DNA of 64,000 bases. Source: Cladocopium goreaui (Eukaryota > Sar > Dinophyceae > Suessiales > Symbiodiniaceae). The stretch is from contig CAMXCT020002669.1 in the NCBI GenBank assembly GCA_947184155.2, forward strand, positions 319,501 to 383,500, given 5' to 3'. Made by a program: the position numbers and the translations under genes. Of the stretch, positions 53,541 to 64,000 are shown piece by piece. The notes under the pieces were generated by a model. It was given only the letters and a program-made list of their open reading frames with translations. It did not search any database and was not told the DNA's origin. How positions within the stretch are numbered: the first letter of the stretch is position 1; each line of letters begins with the position of its first letter.

Positions 53541-54330
53541 GGATATACAGTAGCTGATGGTGATGAACACGCTTTCTTTTTGGGTCGTCATTGACTATTG
53601 ATGTTCATTGTCACGTGAGAGGGACTTACATTCGATGGGTTTTCTGATCAAAAGAACAGACTGGGAATACGATTCACGGACAACGATTGAATATATCTAA
53701 AGCATTGAAGCAGTGTGCCCATTTAGGAGATGTGAACTTTGTATAATTGAGAGTGACATGAATCATCATGAACCAATGAATTTTGGGGATGTTTGTGCTC
53801 CTTGACATCAAAAAATGGGGATGTTACAAGCAACAATGGTGGGACACTTTTGCTGCATCATTTCCAGAAACTCACAGGGATGATCATACCGTTGCTGGAT
53901 TCCTCGAAAGTTGGGATACTTTGGGTAGCACGACGTTATTGGATGTGTGTAATAGTGAACATAATAGTGAACATAATGACACATGTTCAAAATTGTGGTT
54001 CCTCTTGTCCTGGAAGCCGTGTTTTAAAGGTTTTGAGCCACACTTGATCAGGATACGGGGCATTGTTCTCAACATTGCTGAGGTGAATATTGCAAAACTA
54101 GATGAGATGTTTGGACATGAATTAGCATACCGAACTTTGCCACATGAACCCCTAATGCCTGACACAAGCCAAAAGGGTGGGATTTCATGGAGCATTGCAT
54201 ACAGATTGCATCCAACTTCAACAGGAATTAAACCGATGATTGCCTGGTTTGGATTGGTGCTTTGAGTTCCAGAATTCTCAGAGGACAACCTCCCCACTCC
54301 GTGTGAAAAATGCTGTGAAGCTGCCCTTCA

Positions 54331-54465
54331 GGTAGCATCCGGGGCCGTCGCGGCAGCGAATTGAAAGTCCTGAGTGCCATCGAGACCAAGATGGGCGGTT
54401 ACTTTGCGTCCGTACGAGATTCGGTGCCTCTGCGCGCGAGAGCTGTTGAAGTTCTTTGGACAGAC
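54331..54465 (+). CDS. Candidate KH-like exon
   Basis: Between CTTCAG and GTGACA, 45 codons: SIRGRRGSELKVLSAIETKM, GGYFASVRDSVP and RARAVEVLWTD. GRRGSELKVLSAIE is a KH-type GxxG helix. Confidence 0.65.
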
Positions 54466-54485
54466 GTGACAAACGTAATATATGG

Positions 54486-54600
54486 GGATGGGTCAAAACC
54501 CTGGTACCTAGTGAACCCCAAAATAGCTGGTAAATGGATGTTCATCCCCCCAAAAATGGTATGTATAGGCTGTATAGGTATTGATCCATAGCCATATCAC
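54486..54600 (+). repeat. Dispersed repeat (GTCAAAACCCTGGTA family), copy 2
   Basis: Same order of blocks as 15,839-15,935. It begins 20 bp after the donor of the exon ending at 54,465, so it is intronic. Confidence 0.7.
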
Positions 54601-54704
54601 TATTTTAATCTATATTTTAATTTTAATGGGATTTTACATTTCTATCTTTGTGGGGGTTGCGGGTTAGGGGTTTCAATGTTGGGGTGAGTTTTTTTTCCCC
54701 CCAG

Positions 54705-54755
54705 CCCCTGAGCCAGGTCATCAGCCGGGACAAGTACAAGGCCGGCGACGAAAAA
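54705..54755 (+). CDS. Candidate short exon of the KH-like gene
   Basis: After CCCCCCAG: LSQVISRDKYKAGDEKHC. No clear GT donor; a GA or GC type is possible. Confidence 0.45.
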
Positions 54756-55372
54756 CACTGTGAATTGTGGTGAATTTATATGGTTGTACTAGGTGGTTTG
54801 TTGGGGGTTATTATGAGTGCAAAGCCCAAGAAAGGCTGTGGAAGTGAGTTCACCAAGAGGGTGACCAGCTTTTTTGAGATCATACTTGTGATATCTTGCG
54901 ATCGAAAATTGGACCAGTCCCAGCAAGCTTTGCCCAGCAGGACCCCACAGGCACATGGGGCACCGTACCTTGGCATCAGATTCCCTGGGACTGTTTGCTT
55001 GACCACAACCGCACGTATGAGGCGAAGCTACTTTGAGCATATAGATATTCAAAGTGGATTTGAGCTCTATCCTTATGCACGGTCTGGTAGACCTGGGTCT
55101 TGTGTTCACCACAGCTTTGCCACCTAAGGATACCATGACTTTCAGAGACGAAGGAGAGATCTCCTATGCCTTGGGCAAGCAGGGTGGCACGAGGCAGTTC
55201 TGTGGTGTTTTTCATTTATTCGCAATTTTGTGGAAGGGTTCCCAATCTATGGAAACCAGGTCATCTCAGGATCAATTTTCGAAAAGCTGCATGCCTGATT
55301 GAGGATCGAGGTCTAAAAAACCTCACAAGGATGCTCAAGCCACTGCTGAATGCACCACTCCCATGCTGTCAG

Positions 55373-55412
55373 GAAGAAGCTAGAACGATCCTCTGGCGCC
55401 ATCGTCCAGTAC
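55373..55412 (+). CDS. Candidate 40-bp KH-like micro-exon
   Basis: Between GCTGTCAG and GTGGCT: KKLERSSGAIVQY. Same residues, same right splice position as the exon at 60,328 (KKLELASGAILQY). Confidence 0.55.
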
Positions 55413-56021
55413 GTGGCTTGGTTGCAACTGGCTTTTCCAATGGGGGAAATATCCAGAACAACCAGCTATTTGGATGCGAAAGTTGTACCCTCGTCAGTTA
55501 GCAGGACAAGGATGGGGACCAAACACTTCGCACACTGCTGACTCAACGCTTCAACAAAGGTGGGCATGGTTGCCGTGGTCTCTGGAACAAAATCTGAACG
55601 CTGTCGTGTTCGGGAGCAGCTTGGCACAGGCAGTGGCAGGTCGGTGAGTGCGAAGGTTCCAATGCATCTCTTTGGGAGTTCATTTTCCGTGACCAAACAG
55701 TTCTAGTTTGGATTTTTTTGTTGTTTTTGTAATGACGTCCATCAAGAAGTACTTTCCATGTCGATTGCTTAGGCTTGGGTAACTGTGCACTCCCCAAAAA
55801 CGGCACAGAACTTTGAAAGAAGCCAAACGGCAAGTCATTCTCCAGTGACCCATGGGTGATTCCAGATCAGATTTCAAGGGTATTGCCATTTCCCCTGCAA
55901 GTTGAGGTACATGAAGTGGCTCTTTCAACAGCTGGAAGGCCCTGTCTATGTAGCTGGCTGGGAGGATCGAGAAGATTGCACAGTGGTGGACATACCAAGA
56001 GACCTGGCCAAATCAAAAGTG

Positions 56022-56125
56022 GGATGTGTCAAAACATGTCAAAACCCTTGAGACCCGGTGAACATCAAATAGCTCGTGAATGGATGTGGCAGCCCACACA
56101 TATGGTATATATAATATTATATAAT
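56022..56125 (+). repeat. Dispersed repeat (GTCAAAACCCTGGTA family), diverged copy 3
   Basis: GATGTGTCAAAACATGTC, GTGAACATCAAATAGCTCG and GAATGGATGT in the same order as copies 1 and 2. Confidence 0.5.
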
Positions 56126-56881
56126 GGGTTTTGAATGGTTTGAGCCTTCCCCTTACACAGAAATTGCCTTCACGGGAGCTGTGTTTTCCCCACTTGTTGG
56201 ACATTCTGGTTTGATCTAAACTGATCTAAACCATCCAACAATCCCCCAACATTTTAAGGAATATTTTGGAATAGCTTCGGCAGAAACTGGTCCCTTTTAA
56301 GGACCACTCCTTTGACTGTCCGACTGTTTCTTTGCTCAGGTGATTGCATCGGATACATCACCGGTACCTTGGCAGCAGCAACGACCTAGAATTTTGCAGC
56401 AGTTTCAATGAGGATTTTTCCGTGTGGCCACGTGGCCAACAATAACCGGACCCAAAACACACTGACCAAACTGTCCAAACATGTCCAAAGCATTTCCAAA
56501 GCTTTGCTCGCAAGATGTTGGACTCAAGGTCTACCAGGATCAGAACTACAGCCACGCATATATTGCTCCCTATGACATATGATGATCATATGTGCAAGTC
56601 ATGGGGGGCCCCCAGCTACTTGGTGTCCCTCAGGAAACCGGAGAGCCACCTTGGGGTTGATGGAGGAGGAGGGGTTGATTGGGTCGGACGTTGAAAGAAA
56701 CTGCAGGTTTAGAAAATAATTTTGGTAATTTTCAGCAACCATTTTGACATATGTTGATATTTTGACTATTTTGGATATATCAAATGGGCATGCAAAATAT
56801 ACCCCAAATACCACAAGTACCAATCATTATCTATTTTTAAGATTTTGTTGGGTATGTATGTGATTGCCCAACGTGACTTGC

Positions 56882-56958
56882 CTCAAGCGGTTGCTCGCCG
56901 CAGGAGTGGGGGACCCTGATGTTCTTCATGAGTTCCTCGGACAGCAAACGTAGTGGAC
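56882..56958 (-). CDS. Candidate exon, minus strand, GC-AG donor
   Basis: On the minus strand between TTTCAG and GCAAGT: PLRLLSEELMKNIRVPHSCG then EQPLE. GC donors are common in dinoflagellates. Product unknown. It opposes the surrounding plus-strand exons. Confidence 0.45.
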
Positions 56959-57318
56959 CTGAAAGAATTCCGTTTGGATGCCACTTTGGATACCCCAACC
57001 ATAATGGGGACATGGTATTTGGATACCAGTTGAATCTTTGAGTTGGGTGTACCCGAACCAAATTTGGACTATCTTCGTTTCTTGTACTTAGGGTTATTAG
57101 TTATACAATCGAAGGAAGGTTAGACGTCAAACTTCCGACAATATGGACAGATGGAAACGCAGTGGGAAGAGTTCGAGAAGAGAAAGGCAGAAATATATAG
57201 AAATATGGGATATTTGATCATACCTGATGAATCCTCATCATATTTGTATATATTTGTTGGGAAAGTCATCTATGAAGATTCCTGGGATTTTCATGCAATC
57301 TCCACGCCGCATCTCAAG

Positions 57319-57386
57319 GTGAGGAGGGCGGTCGCGGACGTGGCGGTGGCACAGAGAGACTCGCCATCTTTGGATGCTCGGCGAAG
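57319..57386 (+). CDS. Candidate exon (unknown protein)
   Basis: Between CTCAAG and GTATGG: VRRAVADVAVAQRDSPSLDA then RR. Alternatively the upstream ORF from 57,151 ends here. Confidence 0.4.
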
Positions 57387-58393
57387 GTATGGGAAGGTGG
57401 AGATGGAGGACCTGTAGGACCTGTAGGACCTTTTTATGGGGCTTTCATCTGAAAATTTTCTTGGTAAAACAGGCGAAAACCCGTTGATTTGGGATGAAGA
57501 CGAATATCACCGTTTTTGGGATTGCAGATTCAAGGTGCAGCAATCTGGGTTTGTCAGCATCCCCACGACTTGGTTGGTGAGAACACGGGTTTTTCCTATT
57601 CAGATAGCCATAACTGGGGGGGGTAATCACCAATTTTCAGACATAACCATTGGACCATACGGTTATGGGATCGTAGTATCTCAGGTACCATCTTGATGTG
57701 CACTTGACAAAACAAGAATGCGGACATGCAGAGATAAAGATGATATAACCATCAATGATTGGGGGTTGAACAAGCTTGGATGTTAAATCCCACTCTGGGG
57801 TGGACATGTATTGGTTATTAGGGGTGAGCATGATAGAGATTCTACGGGCTTCCAAACATGAATATTGGATGTTGGATGTTCATAAACAAAGGGATGTGTC
57901 AAAAAAATCAGATCCCGAGGGCAATCAATTGTGGCCATTTTGTAGTAGCCATCCAAGTTTTTGCTTGTTCTCTATTGACCTATACATACCTATCTGGGTA
58001 TGTTTCCTAACAACAGAGCTCCCCGACATTCAAACGGCTCAACATGGCCCACGGTTGCAGTTCTAAGCCTATCATCCCTCAAAATGACGAGGATTCACAG
58101 TGGCTTCACGTTTACTGTTTTATCCTTTGGCCATTTCACTGTTTTTTTAAATGGAAAATCACGGAACATCACTATTTATGGATGATTTTCCCAGCTATAA
58201 ACCTGCATTTAGGCCAGGGAATCCCAGCGGTAAATCATCCCAAACTGAGGACCCCAACGTCCACGTGCCTCGGCTTTTCATATGGGGAAATTATGGAAAA
58301 CTGATGGATTGTGGTGGAAAAATGATGGAACATTGTGATAAATTGTGATAAAGATGATGGGATTCTGATGTTTTTTTTTTTTCCGGTACTCAA

Positions 58394-58560
58394 GTCGGAG
58401 ACATACCCAGTGCCAGTTTGTTTTTTCGAAGATCCCTCCATTTCGTGGAAATTCGAGTGTCGGACAGCACTGCAAAGATCTGGCATGATGATGTCGGAGC
58501 CAGCACACGGCATCACGAAATCTGTTGTACTTTCAGACTGGCCTCAGGTCTTATTTTTTG
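58394..58560 (+). CDS. Candidate exon (unknown protein)
   Basis: After ACTCAAG: SETYPVPVCFFEDPSISWKF, ECRTALQRSGMMMSEPAHG and ITKSVVLSDWPQVLFFEE. Beta-rich, no family recognised. Confidence 0.4.
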
Positions 58561-59354
58561 AGGAATGCAGTGAATGCAGTGAATGATAGTGAATGCAGTA
58601 TCAAATTCCAGAGGAAAGCTCAAGTGATATCAAGTGATGATGTTTCGAAACGATCATTTTCCATCTTTTTCCAAGTTGTTTCCCTGCAACATATGCCTTT
58701 CAAGTGCCTCTGGAAGGCCGTGGCTCAGAGTTGAAAGTCATGAGTGGCAACCTGGCGATGACAAAGTTGTGGTTTGGAGCTTGGAACCCCCCATTGGAGC
58801 TGAAGGATCTTCACTAAACATGGGCTACGTAGGATCTTCAAGTAGTAGACATGGGGAATTTCCGAAGATGCCGTATTTTGCTAGAGGACGATGACAATTT
58901 TGACGTTGCGAGTCGTCTAGGCATGGGTCTCTTGAAGCTTGATTCTCTCTGAGAGTTGGTTTAATGTCGACATTCCAGGGTTAAAATTATCCTCAATGGA
59001 AACATAGTTCCTTGAATCAATTCATTGGAATCCTGGTTGCTAGCGAATTGTGCCACCCTCCTGGACCTTCCTGGAAACATGGATCATCATGGATCCATCT
59101 TGCCGCGAGGTATTGAAACCAAGAGCCCCGGCTTCTTCACCCGAGGTGGAACCCTGCATCACTAAAAAATGATGGGAATTGGATTGGGGTACCTATCCCC
59201 AAATTGAACCATTTGCAAAAAATCCCTTGGTTACCCTCTGGTACTTGTAGAATCTTGTAGATAGCTGTGGGCTAGGGGAAAATCACCATTTTTTATGGGC
59301 AAGTCATCCATGAATGGGCCATTGTCCATGGCAAAGCGTTCTTCCTGATCGCAG

Positions 59355-59481
59355 GTTTCATGGCCAGATCGAGCCCGGTCGATTGCCAGGTCTCCGTGAG
59401 AAGCAATCCGAAAGAAGAGCCTTCGACACGGACCGCATGATCTTTCGCGACGACGAACTGAGCCTTTTGTCGTTTGCATAG
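59355..59481 (+). CDS. Candidate terminal exon
   Basis: After GATCGCAG: FHGQIEPGRLPGLREKQSER, RAFDTDRMIFRDDELSLLSF, stop TAG. Strongly protein-like. If terminal, more than one gene lies in this series. Confidence 0.5.
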
Positions 59482-60154
59482 CCACGATCTGATGGTGATG
59501 ATGATGGATTTTTGGATCCTTCATCAATGTTCTTTCAATGGAAATTACCTGAGGAAGGAGCGTCGCAAATGCTTGATTTGTAACAATTCATGCTTGACTT
59601 CAAAGAGCATGCACACTTCAATTCTGGAGGTCAAAGAAGCAGGTTCTGGGATTCTTATTGTCCGGTATCGCGACAATGGGCTGACTGAAACTCATGGCCC
59701 GATGCAGTTGTAGAAGCTGGATATATATATACATATATGTGGTCGTTGAATTCTCATTTTGCATGTTTCTGTTCATCCATTTTTGATGGTTAAACCGTTA
59801 AACCCACTCCCTTTCATGGGACCAGTAGATTTTCTTGGGAAGACCGAGGTTATGCGCTCGGCACCTTGGCCGCATCTGCGAGCGCAACGCAGGGCGATTG
59901 AATGATGCTCCAGCAGTAGCTTACTAACCAATTACTGTATACATGTGCGAGCGAGTTGCATCAGGTTCCATGCTTTCTTCTGTTTATGTATGTGTAGATC
60001 ATATGTATAATGTTGGACCCGCATAACCTTGTATTTGGTGGCTTTGACCTACAAACTTTAGGATAAAACATACCAACAAAAATAAGCTTTGACCGTCCAA
60101 CGCAGGTTGGCGATTATCCAAAAGCTGTGGGGTTGACTATGCCAACTATCCATA

Positions 60155-60280
60155 ATTACCTTCCGGTAATCAAACATGGTAATGGACAAAATATGACAAA
60201 ATATGACATGGTTTATGATGTTAACCATCTATAAACCTCGATTTATTCGGGGGGTGATTTTCCATAGAATTTTCCATCCC
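60155..60280. repeat. MITE-like element related to family 2
   Basis: TTACCTTCCGGTAATCAAAC, ATCTATAAACCTCGATTTAT and GGTGATTTTCCATAGAATTT. Partial match to the 46.0-kb element. Confidence 0.45.
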
Positions 60281-60327
60281 CAACAAAGGGAACGGCGTTT
60301 TGTAACTCGGGTTTTGACCACGGCCAG

Positions 60328-60386
60328 GGAAAGATGGCGCAACCCGGAAGAAGTTGGAATTGGCTTCCGGGGCCATCCTGCAATAC
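60328..60386 (+). CDS. Candidate KH-like micro-exon
   Basis: Between CGGCCAG and GTGGGC: GKDGATRKKLELASGAILQY. A GKDG loop followed by the KH helix and strand. Homologous to the 55,373 exon. Confidence 0.65.
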
Positions 60387-61085
60387 GTGGGCCATGTGGC
60401 ACCTTGCTGCAGCAGCGCCAGTTTTTAGCAGCGCCAGTTGGGTGGGGTCAGGGGGTCCAATTGTCCAATTTTCCATAGAAATGGCATATATATATATGGC
60501 ATATCATATGGCATGTGTTGCCACATAGAAAAATAATGAAAATGAGTGTTTTGGGTAATCCCGCCCAATTGATAGAGTTCATTGATCTGAGGTTGACACT
60601 CATACTATCTATTATAAGATTATAAGTCGGCGGGCCTTTTTTGTTGCATTCCTATATTTTCCCGTTCAAAATTGGGGGATTCATTCCTCGTTGCCAAGTT
60701 AGATTGCCAGAGGTTATCGAACAGCATGTCAATGTGGCACACCCCCAAGAAGACTTACAGATTTTTGACCCTTGAGTATCCCTGAGTGGGAACATTGGGT
60801 ATGGTTTATATTGATTGGGTTTACCACCTGGGGCCTTCCAAAGGTCTTGGCCCTTTGGTGCCTTTGAAACCACAGTTTGGTGTGTACAAAGCTGGGAGTT
60901 TGGTATGGTTCACATCTCTTTGTCCAAGGGCCAAGCAATGGGATGGCCAAACTAAAGCCATATCATCCCAAATCAACAATTGTTCAATTGAGTTTCCCCG
61001 TTCTGGGGAAGCAGACGGATATGGCTTTGTCTAAAGATTGTTGGTCAAACTCCCCATTTTTCCACGTTTTCCAGCTGTGACCAAG

Positions 61086-61181
61086 GCCTTCATTGCAGGC
61101 ACGCTGAAGGAGCGGAGGCGTTGCCGTGAGTTTGTTGCCTGGCTGAGCGAAGTTTTCCAGCTGGACCTGCGATCCCCGTTT
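61086..61181 (+). CDS. Candidate KH-like exon
   Basis: Exactly 32 codons between GACCAAG and GTCACC: AFIAGTLKERRRCREFVAWL then SEVFQLDLRSPF. The GTLKERRRCREFVAWL helix would be the C-terminal helix of the KH unit. Confidence 0.6.
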
Positions 61182-61260
61182 GTCACCATGGATTTCAATG
61201 CTAAAATGGTCTAATTTTGGATGATGTGGGGGTTCTCACCATTTCAGGAAACCTCCATTT
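61182..61260 (+). repeat. Introner-like repeat at the intron start, copy 3
   Basis: Begins at the predicted donor: ACCATGGATTTCAATGCTAA, ATGGTCTAATTTTGGATGAT, then CATTTCAGGAAACCTCCATT. Reverse of 6,386-6,480; collinear with 28,909-28,965. Confidence 0.6.
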
Positions 61261-61694
61261 TGTGGGAAGTATCAAGAGAGATTTCTTGCAATTGTTGATG
61301 ATTTTAGGCTGATCATTTGAAATGATCAGGCTAGCAATCAAATCAAAATGATGGATGAGGCATCAATCCTTAAAATCAGGTTTGGGAGATTGCAAATTGA
61401 CCAGATGGGAAGCTGGAGTAGGGTATGGTCACTACTGTCCCACGTTGGACAGGGAACCAAGACCGATGGACTGGCCATAGCAAGAGATCAACCGTGGCCA
61501 ATTGAACTGACTTTTCACTGGTGTGGTTCTGGAAGACAGGAAATCAGATCTCAATTGAAGTCCAGAAACATATGGATTTTAGCATTTTTAGCCCCAAATT
61601 GGGAATGCTGTTTTTCACCATGATCAACCATGATCAACCCATTTTGGACCCTTTAAATATCAGAGGCCCTTGGGGGAAATCTGCTATACATCAG

Positions 61695-61769
61695 GTCAAT
61701 TGGCTCCTGCAGCAACGTCGCGGCTCTGTGACCATCACCGACCTCACGCGACGGGAGGATGTGACGGAG
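61695..61769 (+). CDS. Candidate 75-bp exon of the KH-like gene
   Basis: Exactly 25 codons between CATCAG and GTGGCT: VNWLLQQRRGSVTITDLTRR then EDVTE. Confidence 0.55.
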
Positions 61770-62312
61770 GTGGCTGGTGGGTGGTGGTGATGTGGCTTCG
61801 ACCTGTTTTTTTATACGGTATACCTATGTATACCTTAGTATCCGAAGTCATAGCCATTTGACTATTGTGTCTATTGTAATATACACAATTTTTCCCAATG
61901 CACTAGTGTTTTTGTATTTTTTGGGTACCCTATTCTGGACAAACACGCGTCCTTGGTCCTTTTCCAGGCTGAGCTGGAAACTTGTGAGGCATGCTTCTAT
62001 ACTGGAAAGAATATCTTCAACATCTTGAATTTCTGCTGTATACATCCTTTGCTGTTCGACTTGAAACTGCTTCAGCCTCTACGCGGGGAGTCACTTGATA
62101 GCTTCAGGCCAACTTTTCTGGAAGTATATATGGTTGTGCACTTGATCTGTGCGTGTTTCAACCTCTTCACAAGCCCCAGAGCTTTAAAAATAAATGGAGG
62201 TTTCCTAAGTCATGTGGGTATACCTCTATACCCTCTAAATCATCCATTAACATTTATAGGATTTTCATGGATTTTCCATCACATAAATCATCCATTTTAT
62301 GGGACACCCCAG

Positions 62313-62396
62313 GGCCATCCTGAAGCGTCCCACTGTGGGTGAGGTGAAAATCCCGGACAGCTGCAAGGGCTGGGTCACTGGTACCCTGGCAGTGCG
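62313..62396 (+). CDS. Candidate KH-like exon
   Basis: Between ACCCCAG and GTGCCG: AILKRPTVGEVKIPDSCKGW then VTGTLAVR. VKIPDSCKGWVTG matches the first strand and GxxG approach of KH domains. Confidence 0.6.
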
Positions 62397-62397
62397 G

Positions 62398-62437
62398 TGC
62401 CGGCTACGGCTACGCCTACGGCTACGGCTACGGCTAC

Positions 62438-62471
<34 letters not shown>

Positions 62472-62475
62472 CATT
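62398..62475. repeat. GGCTAC hexamer and ATG triplet microsatellites
   Basis: About seven GGCTAC-like units followed by about eleven ATG units, immediately after the exon's donor. Confidence 0.9.
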
Positions 62476-62622
62476 GTTGGTACTGGTACGATTATTCTTA
62501 GGACGATTATGTATGATTAGTAATAAATACTCATAATATATCATATAATTATTTAATGAATATGTTACCATGTAAACCGTGTACACCCTTGTTTAACACC
62601 TCATCTTCTGACGGCAGTGCTG

Positions 62623-62710
62623 AGGCAACCGTGGCAGCGAGCTTCGCCGCATGGAGCAGGAGCAGAATTTTTGGCCGCTGCCGGTGGATCAATGGCCAAG
62701 ATGAGGGGTC
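62623..62710 (+). CDS. Candidate KH-like exon
   Basis: After GTGCTGAG: NRGSELRRMEQEQNFWPLPV then DQWPR. RGSELRRMEQEQ parallels RGSELKVLSAIE at 54,331 and VLRSIEEEW at 52,545. Confidence 0.5.
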
Positions 62711-63017
62711 AGCGGTGATTTTGAAGAATAAACCAAGCTGAAACCAAGCATTTTCGTGGGGATATGATGGGATATGTACATATATATATACATACATACA
62801 TATATGTATGTGTATATATATATATACAGTCGGGGATATCTTTATTATCTTTATGCACTTGATGGGATATTTGATGTGAGATGATTCAATTCAATGGGAA
62901 AAATGATGAAACATGAAATTTTGGGCCACCCAAAAGGTTCAGACGAACCCAAATGGATCAACACGGGGCAAAAAAATCCGCAGAAACATGGGGGACTAAA
63001 CAACCAAGGTCTGGATT

Positions 63018-63121
63018 TACCCTCTGGTAATTTAACATAGCTATTGAAAATGGCCATTTATAGTGGATTTTCCCATGAAAAATGGTGATTTTCCATAGCT
63101 ATGTTAATTTACCAGAGGGTA
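63018..63121. repeat. Foldback MITE-like element, family 1, copy 3
   Basis: 104 bp. TACCCTCTGGTAATTTAACA then TAGCTATTG mirrors CCATAGCTATGTTAATTTAC then CAGAGGGTA. The best-preserved copy. Confidence 0.9.
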
Positions 63122-63270
63122 TCTACGACCATCTTGATGGAGTTTCTAATTCCATTCCTCAACTCGAAGTTAAATAAGAACCCCCATCAGCTAAGAGGCA
63201 TGATGTGTACGTCGCCTTTCCAAGACGAAAAAACCTTTGGCTTTTTGACTTTGGGGAAGCTGAGCTCCAG

Positions 63271-63322
63271 GAGACCGGCACCTTCATGTTCATGGCCCTG
63301 GATTCAAGGGGCGATGAAAGGC
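63271..63322 (+). CDS. Candidate 52-bp exon of the KH-like gene
   Basis: Between GAGCTCCAG and GTGGGG: ETGTFMFMALDSRGDER. Good borders. Confidence 0.5.
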
Positions 63323-63860
63323 GTGGGGGCTGGGATGGGTCTGGGTTTAGCTGATGCTACATTTGTACCATCTGGGTTTTTAACATAGGAACATGACACA
63401 TTTATGGATGATTTGTGATGATAGGTATATTTTATGTTATTTTCTATCTCATGATCCTATCCCAAATGCTGCATGGTGCTGGAATACTTATCTAGTTTGG
63501 GTCGTCTCTTGTGTAAACGTTGCATCATATTTGTAAATACATAGAGCATTGGGGTATTGTTCATGAATGGAACACATTGGTCATGGCTTCTGACCATTGA
63601 TGATGTGGGCCCTGGCCAACTTCAAGGCGATCCCCTTGCGTGATATGTTGCTAAAGTATAAGCATATATAATTTTGGATCATTTTAGTATCTACTAAATA
63701 GTGATACAATTTTCCGAAAGATCATTGGAATATTTGTATCATCTAGCATTTCAGTATCAATTTATCTCCATTTATTCAATTTTATTTATATATTGGAATG
63801 ATACTATGTTTATCGATATGTCCCCTAGATTTTCCCATCATCTTCCAGTGATGACCGCAG

Positions 63861-63933
63861 GTTGCTGATCTTCAGCACCTACGCTGGCACCAAAACTGGG
63901 CTGGGAGGCCGTCGCCACGCTGAGCGCCGCCTG
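63861..63933 (+). CDS. Candidate exon of the KH-like gene near the window end
   Basis: Between GACCGCAG and GTTGGT: LLIFSTYAGTKTGLGGRRHA then ERRL. The gene probably continues beyond the window. Confidence 0.55.
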
Positions 63934-64000
63934 GTTGGTGGTGACGAAACATGTTGGGATGTTGGGATGCAAAAAAAAGATAAGTGGATTTTCTGGAAAA

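Noticed and set aside
1-64000. CRISPR array, bacterial operon or ribosome-binding sites
   Set aside because: No direct-repeat/spacer pattern. Gene structure is eukaryotic; the tandem repeats have no unique spacers.
1-64000. tRNA or rRNA genes
   Set aside because: No convincing B-box with cloverleaf or rRNA core sequence was noticed by eye. A tRNA scan was not possible, so absence is not proven.

Overview
The window looks like nuclear DNA of a dinoflagellate; this is inferred from content, as there is no rRNA or other direct marker. It is gene-poor. Coding DNA sits in short GC-richer islands separated by AT-rich, repeat-filled introns, with GT-AG and some GC-AG boundaries. It also carries a PPR protein with repeats of the SACE..RQWQMAL type, KH-like micro-exons, and a retroelement combining reverse transcriptase, cytosine-C5 methyltransferase and tyrosine recombinase, all known or expected in this group.

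Layout. 0-9 kb: a Lys/Glu-rich ORF, a 34-bp minisatellite, a 521-bp tandem repeat in three near-identical copies, and about 1.4 kb of tetra- to decanucleotide microsatellite. 9.40-15.57 kb: an almost complete DIRS/PAT/Ngaro-type retrotransposon. Its termini are split direct repeats (A1 ... B1-A2-B2). It carries gag-like, RT/RNase H, DNA methyltransferase and tyrosine recombinase reading frames, and it has landed inside a small inverted-repeat element. The methyltransferase lies inside the RNase H domain. 16.5-21 kb: host-like exons, interrupted by a 1.2-kb AT-rich block with compact foreign-looking ORFs, then a cluster of palindromes. 21-24.4 kb: coding islands and an intronless PPR gene. 24.6-41.5 kb: many exon-sized islands, mostly on the plus strand, including leucine-rich repeats encoded about one per exon. 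41.5-46 kb: mostly repeats, with one minus-strand LRR-like exon. 46.5-64 kb: a plus-strand series of short exons coding KH-like pieces, probably one or more long genes running off the right edge.

Repeats fill the introns: two or three families of about 100-bp foldback (MITE-like) elements, and an introner-like family, one copy of which begins at a predicted splice donor. How the exons join was not determined; exon calls rest on open frame, residue composition and AG/GT-type borders only.
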